From the NCBI GenBank assembly GCA_016190245.1, contig JACPQY010000055.1:1-58726 (forward strand): a stretch of DNA of 58,726 nt, read 5' to 3'. The notes beneath the pieces are model-generated. The model was given only the letters and a program-made list of their open reading frames with translations. It was not told the origin of the DNA and made no database searches. The DNA is from Nitrospirota bacterium (GTDB lineage Bacteria > JACPQY01). How positions within the stretch are numbered: position 1 is the stretch's first letter; every line of letters starts with the position of its first letter. Position numbers and translations under genes: made by a program. Positions 17,211-27,600 of this stretch are shown here, in pieces.

Positions 17211-17435
17211 GCTCTGTTTGAGAACGCATCGCGGACCCCCGTGCCACGGAGGGTACGGGGCCATGATATGTCGCCGCGCCCAGGATGGCGCGGCATGGAA
17301 CATGGCCTAAAGGGCCCGCTACGGAGAGTTGCTTTTCCCTCTGTAGCGGGGCCTTCCGGCCTGTCCGCCACGGCGGACGGGCAGGCAGGCTCCGCGGATC
17401 GTTCCGGTGTCACCGCGTTTTCGAACAGAGCCTAG
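17207..17435. mobile_element. MITE-like 229-bp element with terminal inverted repeats
   Basis: Left end 17207-17227 and right end 17415-17435 are 21-base inverted repeats with two mismatches, beginning CTAGGCTCTGTT. CTAG at both ends may be the target duplication. There is no transposase; inside lies an inverted copy (17244-17307) of the structured repeat seen at 41-119. It supplies the last codon and stop of the usp gene. The 251-bp gap between usp and the next gene is otherwise empty. Confidence 0.65.
17244..17307 (-). repeat. Fourth copy of structured two-hairpin repeat
   Basis: Reverse complement of the 41-119 family. The inner stem here is GCCGCGCC/GGCGCGGC instead of GCGGCCC/GGGCCGC, again with both strands changed, and the second hairpin is CCCCGT/ACGGGG. 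Confidence 0.65.
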
Positions 17436-17461
17436 CCGGCCGCGGCGGATCCGACCCGAAC

Positions 17462-17989
17462 TCAGTCCGCCGCGAACTCGGCCTTTTCGCCGAAACGCGC
17501 CGCGAGGTGCGTCAGGTAGTCATCCAAGCCGGCCTTGTAGCCCATGATGAACCGGGCCACGAACCGGAAGATCGCCGAATCCACGAAGCCCTGCTCGGTG
17601 ATACGCACGCTGCAGCCAGCCGGTGTGGATTCGATATCCAGTGTCCAGGTGCCCCCGAAGGGCGCCTCGGGATCGGCCACTCGCGTGATGAGCCGCGACG
17701 GGGGATCGGAAGCCACGATCTCGAGGGTGAGCGCATCGCCGTTCGTGTAGTGCTCGCGCCAGCGCGGCCGACCTGACTCGGATTCGAGGGACTCAATCTG
17801 CCCCACGTTCGGCCGCCACTGCGCCGAAGCGAGGGGGTCGGAAACCACGGTCCATACGGCGTCCGGCGGTTGATGGAGGGAGATTTCACGGGCCGCGATG
17901 TGTTCCCGCGGGAGAGAGGTTCCAACCCCGAAGGCCACGGCCAGGATCACAGCGAGGCCGACGCCCAGCCAGACGAGGATTGTCTTCAT
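17462..17989 (-). CDS. Membrane-anchored SRPBCC (polyketide cyclase/START-like) protein
   Basis: A 175-residue protein with one N-terminal hydrophobic segment (MKTILVWLGVGLAVILAVAFGVG) followed by an SRPBCC fold (EISLHQPPDAVWTVVSDPLASAQWRP...GGTWTLDIESTPAGCSVRITEQGFV). Such proteins bind hydrophobic ligands. An ATG at 18022 is in frame but lies before the predicted transcription start, so I use 17989. No partner gene suggests the ligand. Confidence 0.82.
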   Translation of the reverse strand: MKTILVWLGVGLAVILAVAFGVGTSLPREHIAAREISLHQPPDAVWTVVSDPLASAQWRPNVGQIESLESESGRPRWREHYTNGDALTLEIVASDPPSRLITRVADPEAPFGGTWTLDIESTPAGCSVRITEQGFVDSAIFRFVARFIMGYKAGLDDYLTHLAARFGEKAEFAAD

Positions 17990-18024
17990 GCTCGCGGGAC
18001 TTGGGGCGAGGCGAACACTCATGC

Positions 18025-18053
18025 TGTCTACCTCGCCGAGGCGGAACTGTCAA
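18025..18053 (-). promoter_or_regulatory. Strong sigma-70 promoter of SRPBCC gene
   Basis: On the minus strand: TTGACA (18048-18053), 17-base spacer, TAGACA (18025-18030). The -35 overlaps the stop codon of the upstream DUF2723 gene. Predicted transcription start is near 18018, downstream of the ATG at 18022, which decides the start of the next gene. Confidence 0.65.
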
Positions 18054-19948
18054 CCGGGAGATTTGAGATCTCTGAGGGCGCGTTGGAGAAGGAGCTGCAC
18101 GCGCCTGTCCGAGGGATTGGCGGCGAGCGCATCGCGGAGGGCCTCCACGTAGCTTTGCTGGTCTCCTTTGTCCGAGTGGAGGAGGGCAAGGTCGAGATAG
18201 AACCACTGCCACAGCTTGAGGGCGTGCCCGTCAACGACGCCGCTTGTGTCCGGTCGCGGTGGGCGATCGTGGTCTTGCGAAGCTGTGGACCGGGCGACTT
18301 GAAAGGCGGTTCCCAAGGGAATGAGATCGAGTTGTTTGAGGTGGGGGTCTTTCGCGGAGTAGTACCCACGGCTTCCCGGGGCAGGGGTGTGCCACCCGAT
18401 CCGTGTGAGCAGAACAGGCCGATCATTCCAGAAATGTTCGAGGAAGGATTTCGGCTGAGCTGCGGGGCTGACTTGGGCCTGCCCCTGCAGCCGACCGAGT
18501 TCCGGCGGGACCGGTCCAAGTGGGAGTAGGGTCTGGTTCACCACAAGCATATCCGGCCGCTGGTTCTCAACCACGAGAAGGGGGAGGAAGAGGAAATGCT
18601 CCGGAACATCGCGGACCACCAGCAACGCCGCCTCGGGCGCTCTCGAGAGGGCCTCCTGGGCGAAGCGCCTTCCGGCAAGGTCCAGTCTCGCGCTGTGGGT
18701 GGTGTGCGTCAGCGCCCAGACGGCGGCCATGGCCACAGCCGCTGCAGAAGGCTTGTGCAACTTCGCGAGCAGGCGGACCAGGCGTGTCGGCCATCGGGCT
18801 CCGGACGGGGGCGCCGGGCCGGCGGGATGATTGGCGTGCTTCGAGCCGGCCAAGGATGCGGCCAAGACGGGGAGGCTGTTGAGGCCCCAGCACGCGGCGA
18901 GGGCGACAATGAGATGCAGCGGGAGGGACTGGGTATCGGCCTCGCTGCCGGGGCTGTACATCCGCTGCACTGCCGAACCGCAAGCCACGAGGGCCAGGAA
19001 TGCCACGGGGAGCCAAGCCCGGCGGAGGGCTCGAACAGCGCCGAGCAGGGCGAGCAAGAGCACGATCCAGAGCAGGGGATCGGGAAAGCTCCGTCGCAAA
19101 TATTCCAGGGTATTGAGGTCGGCGGACAGGAAGGCGCGCACCAGGTCCGACGCGCGGGAGTCCGAGTTGAGGGGGAAGGGCGAGCTCAGATACTGCTTCC
19201 AGACGCCTGCAAAGGGGAACAGAACGGTAAGGCGAGGCCCACCGATGGCGGGCGCTTGGGCGGCCCTGATCGCGGTGGCGATGAGGGGAAGTAGGACGAT
19301 GCCGGATGCCGAGAGGAGCGCAAGGCCCCACGTGGCTTTTCGTCGGACCATGAATAAGAGGCAGCACAGGAGAAGAACCACACCCGGAAATGCCGCCGGG
19401 AAGTAGGACGTGGCTAGGGCGAGGAGGGCGATCGAGCGCAGAAGGCGTGGGCCTGAGGGCGAGTTGGCGCGCTCTCGGATGCCAGGGAAGAGCTGCGCAC
19501 ATGCCAGAATGACGAGAAGATGGAAAAGCATGGAGTTTTCGGCATGCGTGGCCTCGGCCAGCGGAATCTGACGAGTCGAGAGCCAGAGGATGCCTCCGCC
19601 CAGCGCCACGTAGCTCCAGGGTGTCGATCCGATGGCTTCCCCCGTGCCGGGGAGGCCCCAGGCTGCCGTGCGGCTGAGAATGGCCATGACCGCAGCGCCC
19701 GTCACGGCGTTCAGGACGACGATCCGGAAGGAGATGTTCCCCAATGGGATCAGTTCGATGAGTTTTCCCGCCAGCACGTACAGGTGGTACCCCATCCCGT
19801 GCAGCGTACCGAAGACGTGGGTGCCGGCGATGAGTTCGCCGCTATCCATGGATGTGACGTCGGGGGTAGCGTTGACGAGGTAGTGGGTGAGAGCACCCGC
19901 ATAGACCGCGAGTGCGAGCCATGTTGTCGGCGAGCGAAACCTCACCAT
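18050..19948 (-). CDS. DUF2723-type polytopic membrane protein (GT-C-like)
   Basis: A 632-residue protein with about ten hydrophobic segments. The N-terminal signature VTSMDSGELIAGTHVFG...GYHLY matches the DUF2723 family, in which the acidic loop resembles the catalytic Asp of GT-C mannosyltransferases. It probably transfers a sugar from a lipid carrier to an exported protein or glycan. The C-terminal ~200 residues are extracytoplasmic with a helical end (YVEALRDALAANPSDRRVQLLLQRALRDL), possibly TPR-like. The start is the ATG at 19948, 7 bases after a -10. Confidence 0.8.
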   Translation of the reverse strand: MVRFRSPTTWLALAVYAGALTHYLVNATPDVTSMDSGELIAGTHVFGTLHGMGYHLYVLAGKLIELIPLGNISFRIVVLNAVTGAAVMAILSRTAAWGLPGTGEAIGSTPWSYVALGGGILWLSTRQIPLAEATHAENSMLFHLLVILACAQLFPGIRERANSPSGPRLLRSIALLALATSYFPAAFPGVVLLLCCLLFMVRRKATWGLALLSASGIVLLPLIATAIRAAQAPAIGGPRLTVLFPFAGVWKQYLSSPFPLNSDSRASDLVRAFLSADLNTLEYLRRSFPDPLLWIVLLLALLGAVRALRRAWLPVAFLALVACGSAVQRMYSPGSEADTQSLPLHLIVALAACWGLNSLPVLAASLAGSKHANHPAGPAPPSGARWPTRLVRLLAKLHKPSAAAVAMAAVWALTHTTHSARLDLAGRRFAQEALSRAPEAALLVVRDVPEHFLFLPLLVVENQRPDMLVVNQTLLPLGPVPPELGRLQGQAQVSPAAQPKSFLEHFWNDRPVLLTRIGWHTPAPGSRGYYSAKDPHLKQLDLIPLGTAFQVARSTASQDHDRPPRPDTSGVVDGHALKLWQWFYLDLALLHSDKGDQQSYVEALRDALAANPSDRRVQLLLQRALRDLKSPG

Positions 19949-19955
19949 GGGGCCC

Positions 19956-19984
19956 ATTCTGGGGCGTGCAGCGAGGGAGGGCAA
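19956..19984 (-). promoter_or_regulatory. Promoter of DUF2723 gene, leaderless
   Basis: On the minus strand: TTGCCC (19979-19984), 17-base spacer, CAGAAT (19956-19961), 7 bases to the ATG at 19948. Confidence 0.5.
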
Positions 19985-20085
19985 GTATCCCCGGCCGTTG
20001 GGCCACTACGCCAGGGTGTTTGGTTTGGCGCTGCGGTCCCCGCCGTGCGGAGACCATGAGTGGAATCCGAGTGTTGGGTGACGGC

Positions 20086-23000
20086 CTAGGGCACCTGCAC
20101 GCAGCCGAAGAAACCGGAGCCACCACCCGATTCATCGGCCGTCGGTCGGATCTTTAGGGTCCGGACGACGCGGGATTCCTGACCCGACGGGTCGATGGCG
20201 TGGACACTGAGCATGTGAGACTTCCCGGCATCGAGGCGGGAAAGATCGACGCGTGTCTCGGACGCGGTGATAGGAGTCTGGGGCGAGCCGTCCAGCCAAT
20301 AGAAGGCTTGGAGATCCTTGAACTCGTTCTGATAGTCCGAGACCTGCACGAGGACCGAAGTCGGATCGGCCTCGAAGACCATCGTCCCGTCGGCGGCGAT
20401 GCCCTTCGGGGTCACGCCATGGATGCGGATCTTGGGCGGAACGGAGTCGACGGTGAATTTCATCCGGGCCGGCGTCGGGTCCGGCAGGCCCGTTTCATCA
20501 ACCGCCTGAACCTCCAACAGGTGGGTTCCTTCAAGGAGGAAAGGCAGCTCGAGGTAGGGCTCCTTCGAAGCGCGATAGAGTCCGTTATCTAGGCGATAGG
20601 TGTAGGTCGATTTCCCGGAACCGACGGCCTCGACCCCCACGCGGCTATTCAAGGGAAGGAGTCGCGCGTCGCGGGCCTCGACCGCGTTCAGCTGGAGCTG
20701 CGTCACAGCCTTTCCAGAGCGCGGGTGAATAATGTAGGTTTCGGGTCCGCCGGCCGGTGGCGGGCGTCGGGCGGCCGCCATTTTCTCTTCGGCCGCTCGC
20801 GAGGCCATCATTCTGGCCGCGGCTTTCAGGTTCTCGATCGCGCAGGGATCCTCGGTCGAGGAGCTCGACAACGAATCGAGGAGCAGCGCCAAGTCGAAGG
20901 TTCCGGTGAAATTCCCGGCGCAGGTGAGGAAGTCCCCCTTAGAATTCCCATCCAGATCGGGCGCATATCGGTCGGGGCCGGCGAAGAAAGCGTTGATCCC
21001 GAGTCCCGCCAGGGTGATCTGCGTCTCGACCCATAGGTTGATCGCGCCGCCCACGAGGTTGATCAAGACATCCGGGAGTGCCTCGGCCATGAGGGCGTTG
21101 TCGAGCCTGTAGCAGTCCGGGTCGAGGGGGTCGAAAACGGGGCATGAGCCGACGGGGAAATTGAAATAGACGAAGTCATTGATTTTCAGATCGATAGGGT
21201 CGAGCGTCAGCTTCAGGCAGCCGTTCGATCCGGCGAGCGGATTGCATCCTGCGGCCAGGAACGCGGCCTTTGAGCCGAAGTTGCGGTCAGGTTCCAATGC
21301 CGTCTTGAACTCGAGGTCAACGGCGCCTCCGACGTCGCCCCGGATCCCGAATGCCTTCTCCATCTGGCCGCCTTCTTCAATGAAGAAGTCGGTATAGATG
21401 TTGCGGAACGAATAGTTGATATCCGTCGCCCCAGTGGCGATAAGTGCCGAGCACCCCTTCTCCTGGAACTCGGGACCCGGCTCGGCGCCGATGGCGGCAC
21501 AGATTTCAGAGGTTGCGGGGTTGTCGTCCCCGTAGGGGCGCCATCGGATGGTCACGTAAGTGCCGGGGTCGGCAAAGTCGTCGATGGGCGGTACGAGACC
21601 GGCGAAGCTTTCCACCTTGAGCAATGCCTGCATGTCGATAGGAAGGGGCAGGGGGAGGGGGAAGCCGGAAGAGAAGCCATTCTCGTTGATCTCGCACGAG
21701 ATGAGGCCTGACTGGACGATGGCGCTGGCGATCTGGTTTCCCGCATCCTGGCCGATGGAGCAGGAGAACATGTTGTTGTCAGGAATCGAGTCGTTATTGT
21801 AGTCGGGGCTTCCCGGGGGCGTGGGCCGGCAAGATCCGGCGGCGGGGCAGCAGGGCGTATTGCCGGGAGGATTACCAACGCAGGTGGCGCAGCCGCCCTC
21901 CCCGCAGCAGCACAATTTGGCCTGGGCGTTGATGCGGCCGGGCACGATGTCGGGCGCCGGGGTATCCACATCGCACGCGAAGTCCGTATTCATGGTCATG
22001 CGATCGCTGGGGCTCCCTTCGCCTGTCGTGACGATCGATAGGTGGGGGTAGGCGCCGATGTCAATGAGCGCTTCTCCGCACGAGAGTGTGCCGTAGGTCG
22101 TAGGGGGGGTCTCTCCCAAGTTGGCCTTGTAGGCGGGTTCGTAGAGGTCGGTGGGGCCGGCGATCATGCCATCGAGGTCGCAATCGTTGCAGTACCCGAA
22201 GCCGTCCAGCATCGGGTCGGTCTGCACGCCGCACTTGCACCAGGGGTTGTTGTCCGTGCCGGAGTAGGTGGGACAACTGTAGGCCGGCTCGGAGGCGAAC
22301 ATCCCGTTGAGATCCATGGGGAGGAGGCCCCGCACCTGGGACTGAATGGTCGAGGCGAGGATGGGCTCGAGCATGGGTTCGATGAGAGGCGCCACGCAGC
22401 CCCAGTCCAGAGTCAGGCCGCACGCCACGATGGTTCCCGTGGGAGTGATGTCAACCGTTGGGACGTCGATGGAGATGACGGGATCGTCAGCCCTGGAGCC
22501 CACATTGTTGACGTCGATTTTCTGGGGATCGATGACGAGACGCAGCGGGAACGTGTCCAGCTTGGCGATGGTTGCGGAGTTGCAGAGAGAGCAGCACCCC
22601 GTGTCGCCTTGATTGCAGCAGCCGAGGAGACACAACGTGCTGAAGGTTTTCACGCGGAGTTCCATCACGACGTCATAGAGCGTGACGTAGGCGTCGATGT
22701 GGGGTTCATTGGGGTGGCCGAGGCCACCATGGTCGCCCGTGTATACCCAGAGGACGGCGGTCGGGGCCTTGTTGTTGTAATTGTTCTGGCGGCCGTAGGG
22801 TTCGGTTGCGACGGTGTCGTAGTAGAGGACCTTTCCGTCAATGGGCGTTCCGTCCACGCCGTCTTCCGCCGTGACGATCACGTGCTGGCCGGAGGTACAC
22901 GTATCGGAAAGGGGGTCCAGGCCCAGGATCGCATCGGCGAGGTATTGATACATGTCCGGTGTGTCGAGGCTGGGGCCGAGGATATTGCCGAGGTAGTCGA

Positions 23001-23217
23001 GCCCTTCGCGCCGGACGGTGAAGACCATGCCATCCTTGTTGATCATGTTGGAGGTGAAGGGGATGTACCGCTCGGGGACTGAGACGGCAAAGTTCGGCCG
23101 GTAGCCCACGGAGAAGCCGAGAATAGCCAAGACGGTGGCCGAGGCCGCGGCGGCACCCCGGTACTTGTTTAAGAATCGGCCCAGGGCGCTGAGCTTGTTG
23201 AGCGTGCGCCAAATCAT
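20086..23217 (-). CDS. Large exported protein with C-terminal Ig-like domains
   Basis: A 1043-residue secreted protein. Residues ~15-45 are hydrophobic (AAAASATVLAILGFSVGY), a signal peptide or anchor. The central part is Cys-rich and Asp/Asn-rich (CNDCDLDGMIAGPTD, PDLDGNSKGDF), suggesting calcium-stabilised loops. The C-terminal ~230 residues hold two Ig-like modules of the form YRLDNGLYR...LLEGTHLLEVQAVD and a Pro-rich repeat. It ends GGGSGFFGCVQVP without a hydrophobic tail. The C-terminal modules resemble those of the protein at 24700-28275, so the two are related surface proteins. No catalytic motif was recognised. SD-like GGAG precedes the ATG; a possible -10 TACAAT lies at 23269-23274. 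Confidence 0.8.
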   Translation of the reverse strand: MIWRTLNKLSALGRFLNKYRGAAAASATVLAILGFSVGYRPNFAVSVPERYIPFTSNMINKDGMVFTVRREGLDYLGNILGPSLDTPDMYQYLADAILGLDPLSDTCTSGQHVIVTAEDGVDGTPIDGKVLYYDTVATEPYGRQNNYNNKAPTAVLWVYTGDHGGLGHPNEPHIDAYVTLYDVVMELRVKTFSTLCLLGCCNQGDTGCCSLCNSATIAKLDTFPLRLVIDPQKIDVNNVGSRADDPVISIDVPTVDITPTGTIVACGLTLDWGCVAPLIEPMLEPILASTIQSQVRGLLPMDLNGMFASEPAYSCPTYSGTDNNPWCKCGVQTDPMLDGFGYCNDCDLDGMIAGPTDLYEPAYKANLGETPPTTYGTLSCGEALIDIGAYPHLSIVTTGEGSPSDRMTMNTDFACDVDTPAPDIVPGRINAQAKLCCCGEGGCATCVGNPPGNTPCCPAAGSCRPTPPGSPDYNNDSIPDNNMFSCSIGQDAGNQIASAIVQSGLISCEINENGFSSGFPLPLPLPIDMQALLKVESFAGLVPPIDDFADPGTYVTIRWRPYGDDNPATSEICAAIGAEPGPEFQEKGCSALIATGATDINYSFRNIYTDFFIEEGGQMEKAFGIRGDVGGAVDLEFKTALEPDRNFGSKAAFLAAGCNPLAGSNGCLKLTLDPIDLKINDFVYFNFPVGSCPVFDPLDPDCYRLDNALMAEALPDVLINLVGGAINLWVETQITLAGLGINAFFAGPDRYAPDLDGNSKGDFLTCAGNFTGTFDLALLLDSLSSSSTEDPCAIENLKAAARMMASRAAEEKMAAARRPPPAGGPETYIIHPRSGKAVTQLQLNAVEARDARLLPLNSRVGVEAVGSGKSTYTYRLDNGLYRASKEPYLELPFLLEGTHLLEVQAVDETGLPDPTPARMKFTVDSVPPKIRIHGVTPKGIAADGTMVFEADPTSVLVQVSDYQNEFKDLQAFYWLDGSPQTPITASETRVDLSRLDAGKSHMLSVHAIDPSGQESRVVRTLKIRPTADESGGGSGFFGCVQVP

Positions 23218-23274
23218 GGACGGGTCTCCGCGCGCGATGGACGAGTCACAGGTGCCCTCCCAGTTTCCATTGTA

Positions 23275-24690
23275 CTACGGAACGGGGAAGAACTGGAAGT
23301 TGAGAATGCCCTTGTTCCCCTGGATGAGTTTGACGGAGGCGATGGCCAGGGTGATCTCTTTTTCCGTGCGGGCGATCGCAATGGTGGGGGCGGTACCGGC
23401 ATTCCCCGAGGTGGTGACGCTGTAGGTCTCCCACTTGTCCTTTGCGACGTCCTTGACGGCTACGCGGAGGTCGCCACCCGTTTGGTCCTTGAAGGCGATG
23501 ATCGGCGCGACCTGGACCTGTCCCTTCACCGTTTTCTCGGCGAGCGCCAGGCCGACACCGGACCCGACGGGGAACTTCTCTCCCTCGACGATCTGGTACT
23601 GCCAGCAGCTCGGATCCACGCAGGGCGCACCGGGGCCGAAGAAGGCGTACTTGAGAAGCTGGTTGCTGTCGTCCGCGTACGCCAGGTGGAGACGGCTGGA
23701 TTGCTGGGGATCGATCTGGAGGGACACATGCTGGCCCAGGCTGCGGCTGGCGGGGACGTCATCCGCCGGGTTCTCGTTGTCGAGGTTGAGCCCTTTGCCC
23801 GTATCCACGAAGGATAGGCACCAGCCGGTGGAGGTCTTGGTCTGACAGAGGACGGGATCGGAGAGCGCGGGCTTGTCGGGTTCCGTCTGCTTGGCCACGA
23901 GGAGGAGTTCTCCGCCGTTGGCGGTGGAGGCGAAGTAGGCGATGTAGACGACGCCATCCTTGACTTTCATGTCGAGGTACATGGGGGAGGTGGAGATGCC
24001 GCCCCCGACGCTCTGAGGCGGCTCGACGTATTCCGGGCAGGTTCCTGCGCCCGTGCATTGCCCCTGCACCGCGTAGTACTTCACGCGGCCGAAATCCTTG
24101 TCCACGTACGCGAGGTGAACCCGGGTCACGCGTCCGCTGCTTTCCTCGATGGCGATGCGCGCCCATTCGCCGACGGCGCCCTGAACGTCGAGGTTGGACG
24201 TGATGAACCAAGCGCCGGTGGCCTCTTTCTTCGCGTATCGGATGTCACCGTTGGTGCGATCGAGGTAGGCGATGTGGGGTTGGCCGGACGAGTCGATGGC
24301 GAGCGAGGGGTAGTCGCCCGCGTCAATGTCCGGGGTCTGGCCATCCACGGTTTCACTGACCCAGCTCGATGAGGATGCACCGGCGGAGGTTGTGCTCGAC
24401 GAGCATTTCCCGCCGGTCTCCGGAAGGTAGGCGAAGCGGAGGTCGCGGTTTTCGGCATCGTAATAGGCGAGGTAGGGCATCCCATTAAAGAAAGTGAGGG
24501 CGAGTCGTTCGGTGCCTACTCGCACCTTTTCCTCGACGGTGTCACCACACAGCGGGGGCAGGAGGGGAGGCTGCCCGGCGAGGGGGTCCGAGTGACTGCA
24601 GGCTGCGAGGGCGGAGGCCACGGCCCACGCCGCGACCGGCCGCCACCCGGGCAGGTTGGGGTTCGGGCGCCCCCGGACGGGGAAGCGCAC
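23275..24690 (-). CDS. Lipoprotein with repeated beta-propeller-like motifs
   Basis: A 471-residue lipoprotein: signal peptide ending ALAAC, then at least five repeats of the form PYLAYYDAENRDLRFAYL, PHIAYLDRTNGDIRYAKK, VHLAYVDKDFGRVKYYAV, LHLAYADDSNQLLKYAFF. Such blades usually build a beta-propeller that binds ligands or partners. Function unknown. The GTG start is 9 bases after the stop of the upstream gene, and those bases are a G8 tract plus C (24692-24699 on the plus strand as C8), so the G tract is also the ribosome site. Length change there would alter translation. Confidence 0.8.
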   Translation of the reverse strand: MRFPVRGRPNPNLPGWRPVAAWAVASALAACSHSDPLAGQPPLLPPLCGDTVEEKVRVGTERLALTFFNGMPYLAYYDAENRDLRFAYLPETGGKCSSSTTSAGASSSSWVSETVDGQTPDIDAGDYPSLAIDSSGQPHIAYLDRTNGDIRYAKKEATGAWFITSNLDVQGAVGEWARIAIEESSGRVTRVHLAYVDKDFGRVKYYAVQGQCTGAGTCPEYVEPPQSVGGGISTSPMYLDMKVKDGVVYIAYFASTANGGELLLVAKQTEPDKPALSDPVLCQTKTSTGWCLSFVDTGKGLNLDNENPADDVPASRSLGQHVSLQIDPQQSSRLHLAYADDSNQLLKYAFFGPGAPCVDPSCWQYQIVEGEKFPVGSGVGLALAEKTVKGQVQVAPIIAFKDQTGGDLRVAVKDVAKDKWETYSVTTSGNAGTAPTIAIARTEKEITLAIASVKLIQGNKGILNFQFFPVP

Positions 24691-24699
24691 GCCCCCCCC

Positions 24700-27600
24700 T
24701 TACCGCGACCGCCGCCGGAGCGCGATCAGAGCCAGACCCAAAGCGGCCAGGTAGACGGCGGAGCCGTTCGACCCGTGCCCGACCACGGTTTCGCAACCGC
24801 CTTCAGACGCCTTTTCCTCGGGCGTTGCGACTTCGAAGCGGAGCTCCTCCGCGCGGCCGTTGCCCGCCGGATCCGACGCGCGCACTTCGAGGAGGTGTTC
24901 GCCTTCCGCGAGGCCCTCGAACTGGAGGGTCGTCTCGGCAGGAATGATCTGCCAATCCGCCCCGTCCAGCCGGTAGGAAACATAGAGGTCCGTCGGGCCG
25001 GCCACGAAGTCCGCGACCTGCACATTGAAGGCGGGGCTGTGCGTCAGAACAGTTCGGTCGCCCTGGAGACCGTTCACGCGGATGATGGGCGCCACGTGGT
25101 CCATCCAGAAGCGGACGACCGCCGGTGAGGAGTCCACGACGCCCAAGCGGTTGCGCGACATCACCTCGACCGAGTGGAGGCCTTCCAAGAGGGGCGGAAG
25201 CGTGATTTCGCTCTCGGCCCGGAAGTGGCTCCATGCCCCGCCATCCACGCGGTGGCTGTACACCATCTCTGAGGGATGGCTGTACCGGTCTTCGTACCCG
25301 ACGGAGATGACACTCCCGCCATGGGGGTCGAGGCCGTACGCATCCGCCGACTGGTAGCCGTTCAGCAGATCCACGTCCGCTCCGCGCAGATCCCCGCCTA
25401 GGTCCACGACCGTTTGAGGGGCGAGGTGGGTGAAATCGGTTCCCGCGGTCTGGAAGCGCGCCGGGGCGAGTTGGAGGCCGCACGTGGACGGCAGGGACAC
25501 CGTGCAGTTGTCCGGGTCGTTTCCGATCGCCGGGCAGTGGTTGGCGCCGGCGCACATCTGGCAGATGAGCTCGGCGGTATCGGCTTGCTCCGGATCGGAG
25601 GCCATCGAGTCGTAGATCATGTCCCCGCAGACGAGGTTCCAGACGTCGTTGGGGTTGAGGTAGTTCTCGCTTTCGCACGCGTCCACCGTGCCGTTGGCCA
25701 GCTCGGGGGGCGTGCAGTCGCCATCGAGGTCTTCGACGATGCTCATGAACATGCCGAAGGTATCCCCCGAGGTGTTGGTGGTCTCGGGGTCAGCGCCCCC
25801 ACCGGGGGAATCGGCTCCCGTGCCGCCCACGAAGCCTGTGGTGAGCGTGATCCCGCGCGGCGGGTTGGCCCTGGGATCGCCGATCCCGAAGGGCTCGCTG
25901 ATCTCGATGCGCGGCAGAATATCCGCCTGCAAGACGCCCGAGAGGACGAGGGGCAAGAGGTTGGAGAGGACGCCTTCGACCTCGGCATACTGCTGGCCGG
26001 GGTCGCCGGGGTCATAGCCCGCGCCCACGAGAACGACGGCCTCGTCATACCACAGGAAGGAATCCACTTCGGGATCCGCCTCGAGCGTGATGCGGGGCCG
26101 CATGGTGGTGGAGAAGCAGCCGGTGCAGGACGTGTCGCGATCGATCCCGACGCCCATGCTCAGGCCGGTGGAGAGATCGAGGCCGAAGACGCGTTGCCAC
26201 GTCCCGGTCTGACCGGCCGAGGTGTCCACCTGGAAGTCCAAGGTGAGGTGGACCATCTCCATGGAGATCCCCGGGCTCACATCGCCGTAGGGGTTGGCGG
26301 CCGGCAGGTCGATGTTCGGCCCGCCCGCGAGGATGTAGGGAGTGTCTTCCGCGGCCGTGTACTGGCCGTCGAGAGGATCCTTGAATGAGGGCCGGAGCAC
26401 GAAGCGCATCGCCTTTCCGGCGAGGTTGCCGTAGCTCGGATCCACCAGTTTGGGCATAAGGAGGCCGAAGGTGTCGGTGGAGAAGAGATCGATGGGCAGG
26501 GTGGAAGAGTCGAGCCCCATAGCCTCGAGGGTGGCCGTATCGATCGTCATGCAGAGGATGCCGGACTTGATCATGTTGTAGATAATAGAAGAGAGGGCGT
26601 TTTCGTGCATGCCGGCGCCGATCATGTAGGGGTTGGCGCTCGGGTCGTTGGGGCCGAGGGTGGCCAATGCAGTGCCCCACGAGAGCGCGTTCGTCCCGTT
26701 GGCATCCACGCAGTTGGTGCCGTCCCACGCCAGGTCAAGGCCCATGCCGCCTCGAAGGAGGATGGCATCGCCCACGTCGTCGGCGTTGTCGTCGGCCGTT
26801 GTCATGCCGAAGTTGAGGCCGAGGCCCATGGCGATGTTGGTGCCCGGCACGAGCGGATGCTCGAACGAACCGCCGAGAGTGTCGTTGAGATCCATGAGGG
26901 GAAGGCCTTCATAGAGGAAGAAGTCCAGCCCCGAGTCGTACCCTTCGGTGAAGTAGCGAAGCGTGGCGATCTCGATGTAGGGCAGCATGGTGGAGAGGAG
27001 GTGGGAGAGGTCGGAATCGTCCGGCGTTTCAGGCTTGAGGACGAGGGTGAGGTTCGTATCCAAGTCGAGGGGATCGAGCTCGATCCCGAGCTCGGTACCC
27101 GGGTTGACGGCGGCGTTGCCGGACGCGAAATCGCCGGCGATGACGCCGATGCCCATGGTGACCGAGAGCGAAGGAATGGTCGCGTTGCCCGCGAGACCCA
27201 TGTAGTTGATGAACTTGTCGGGTTCATCGTCCTCTTCATTGGGGACGCCGCACAGGGTGTCCTCGCCGCAGCCGTCTGCCAAGGGGTTGGGCTTTGCGAC
27301 GAGATCGATGCCGAAGTTAGCGAGCGTGAGCGTGATGTCCAGCCGGTCGTCCACCGTGCCGTTCTGAATGTCCGTGAGAGTGTCGGGATCGAGGTCAGCG
27401 CCCAGAGAGGGGGCGATGGAGACGGTCGGCGTGAAATCGATGGACACGCCATCGCCGGCGTTGTTAATGCCGAGGCGACCGGCATCCCCCGCGTCGTTGC
27501 AGGGATCTTGGTCGGAATTCAGATCCACGCCCGCATCGCGGTCGAAGAAGAGTTGGGCGAGGGTGCAGTACGAGGCGGGAATGCCGCGGCCGGCTTGACC

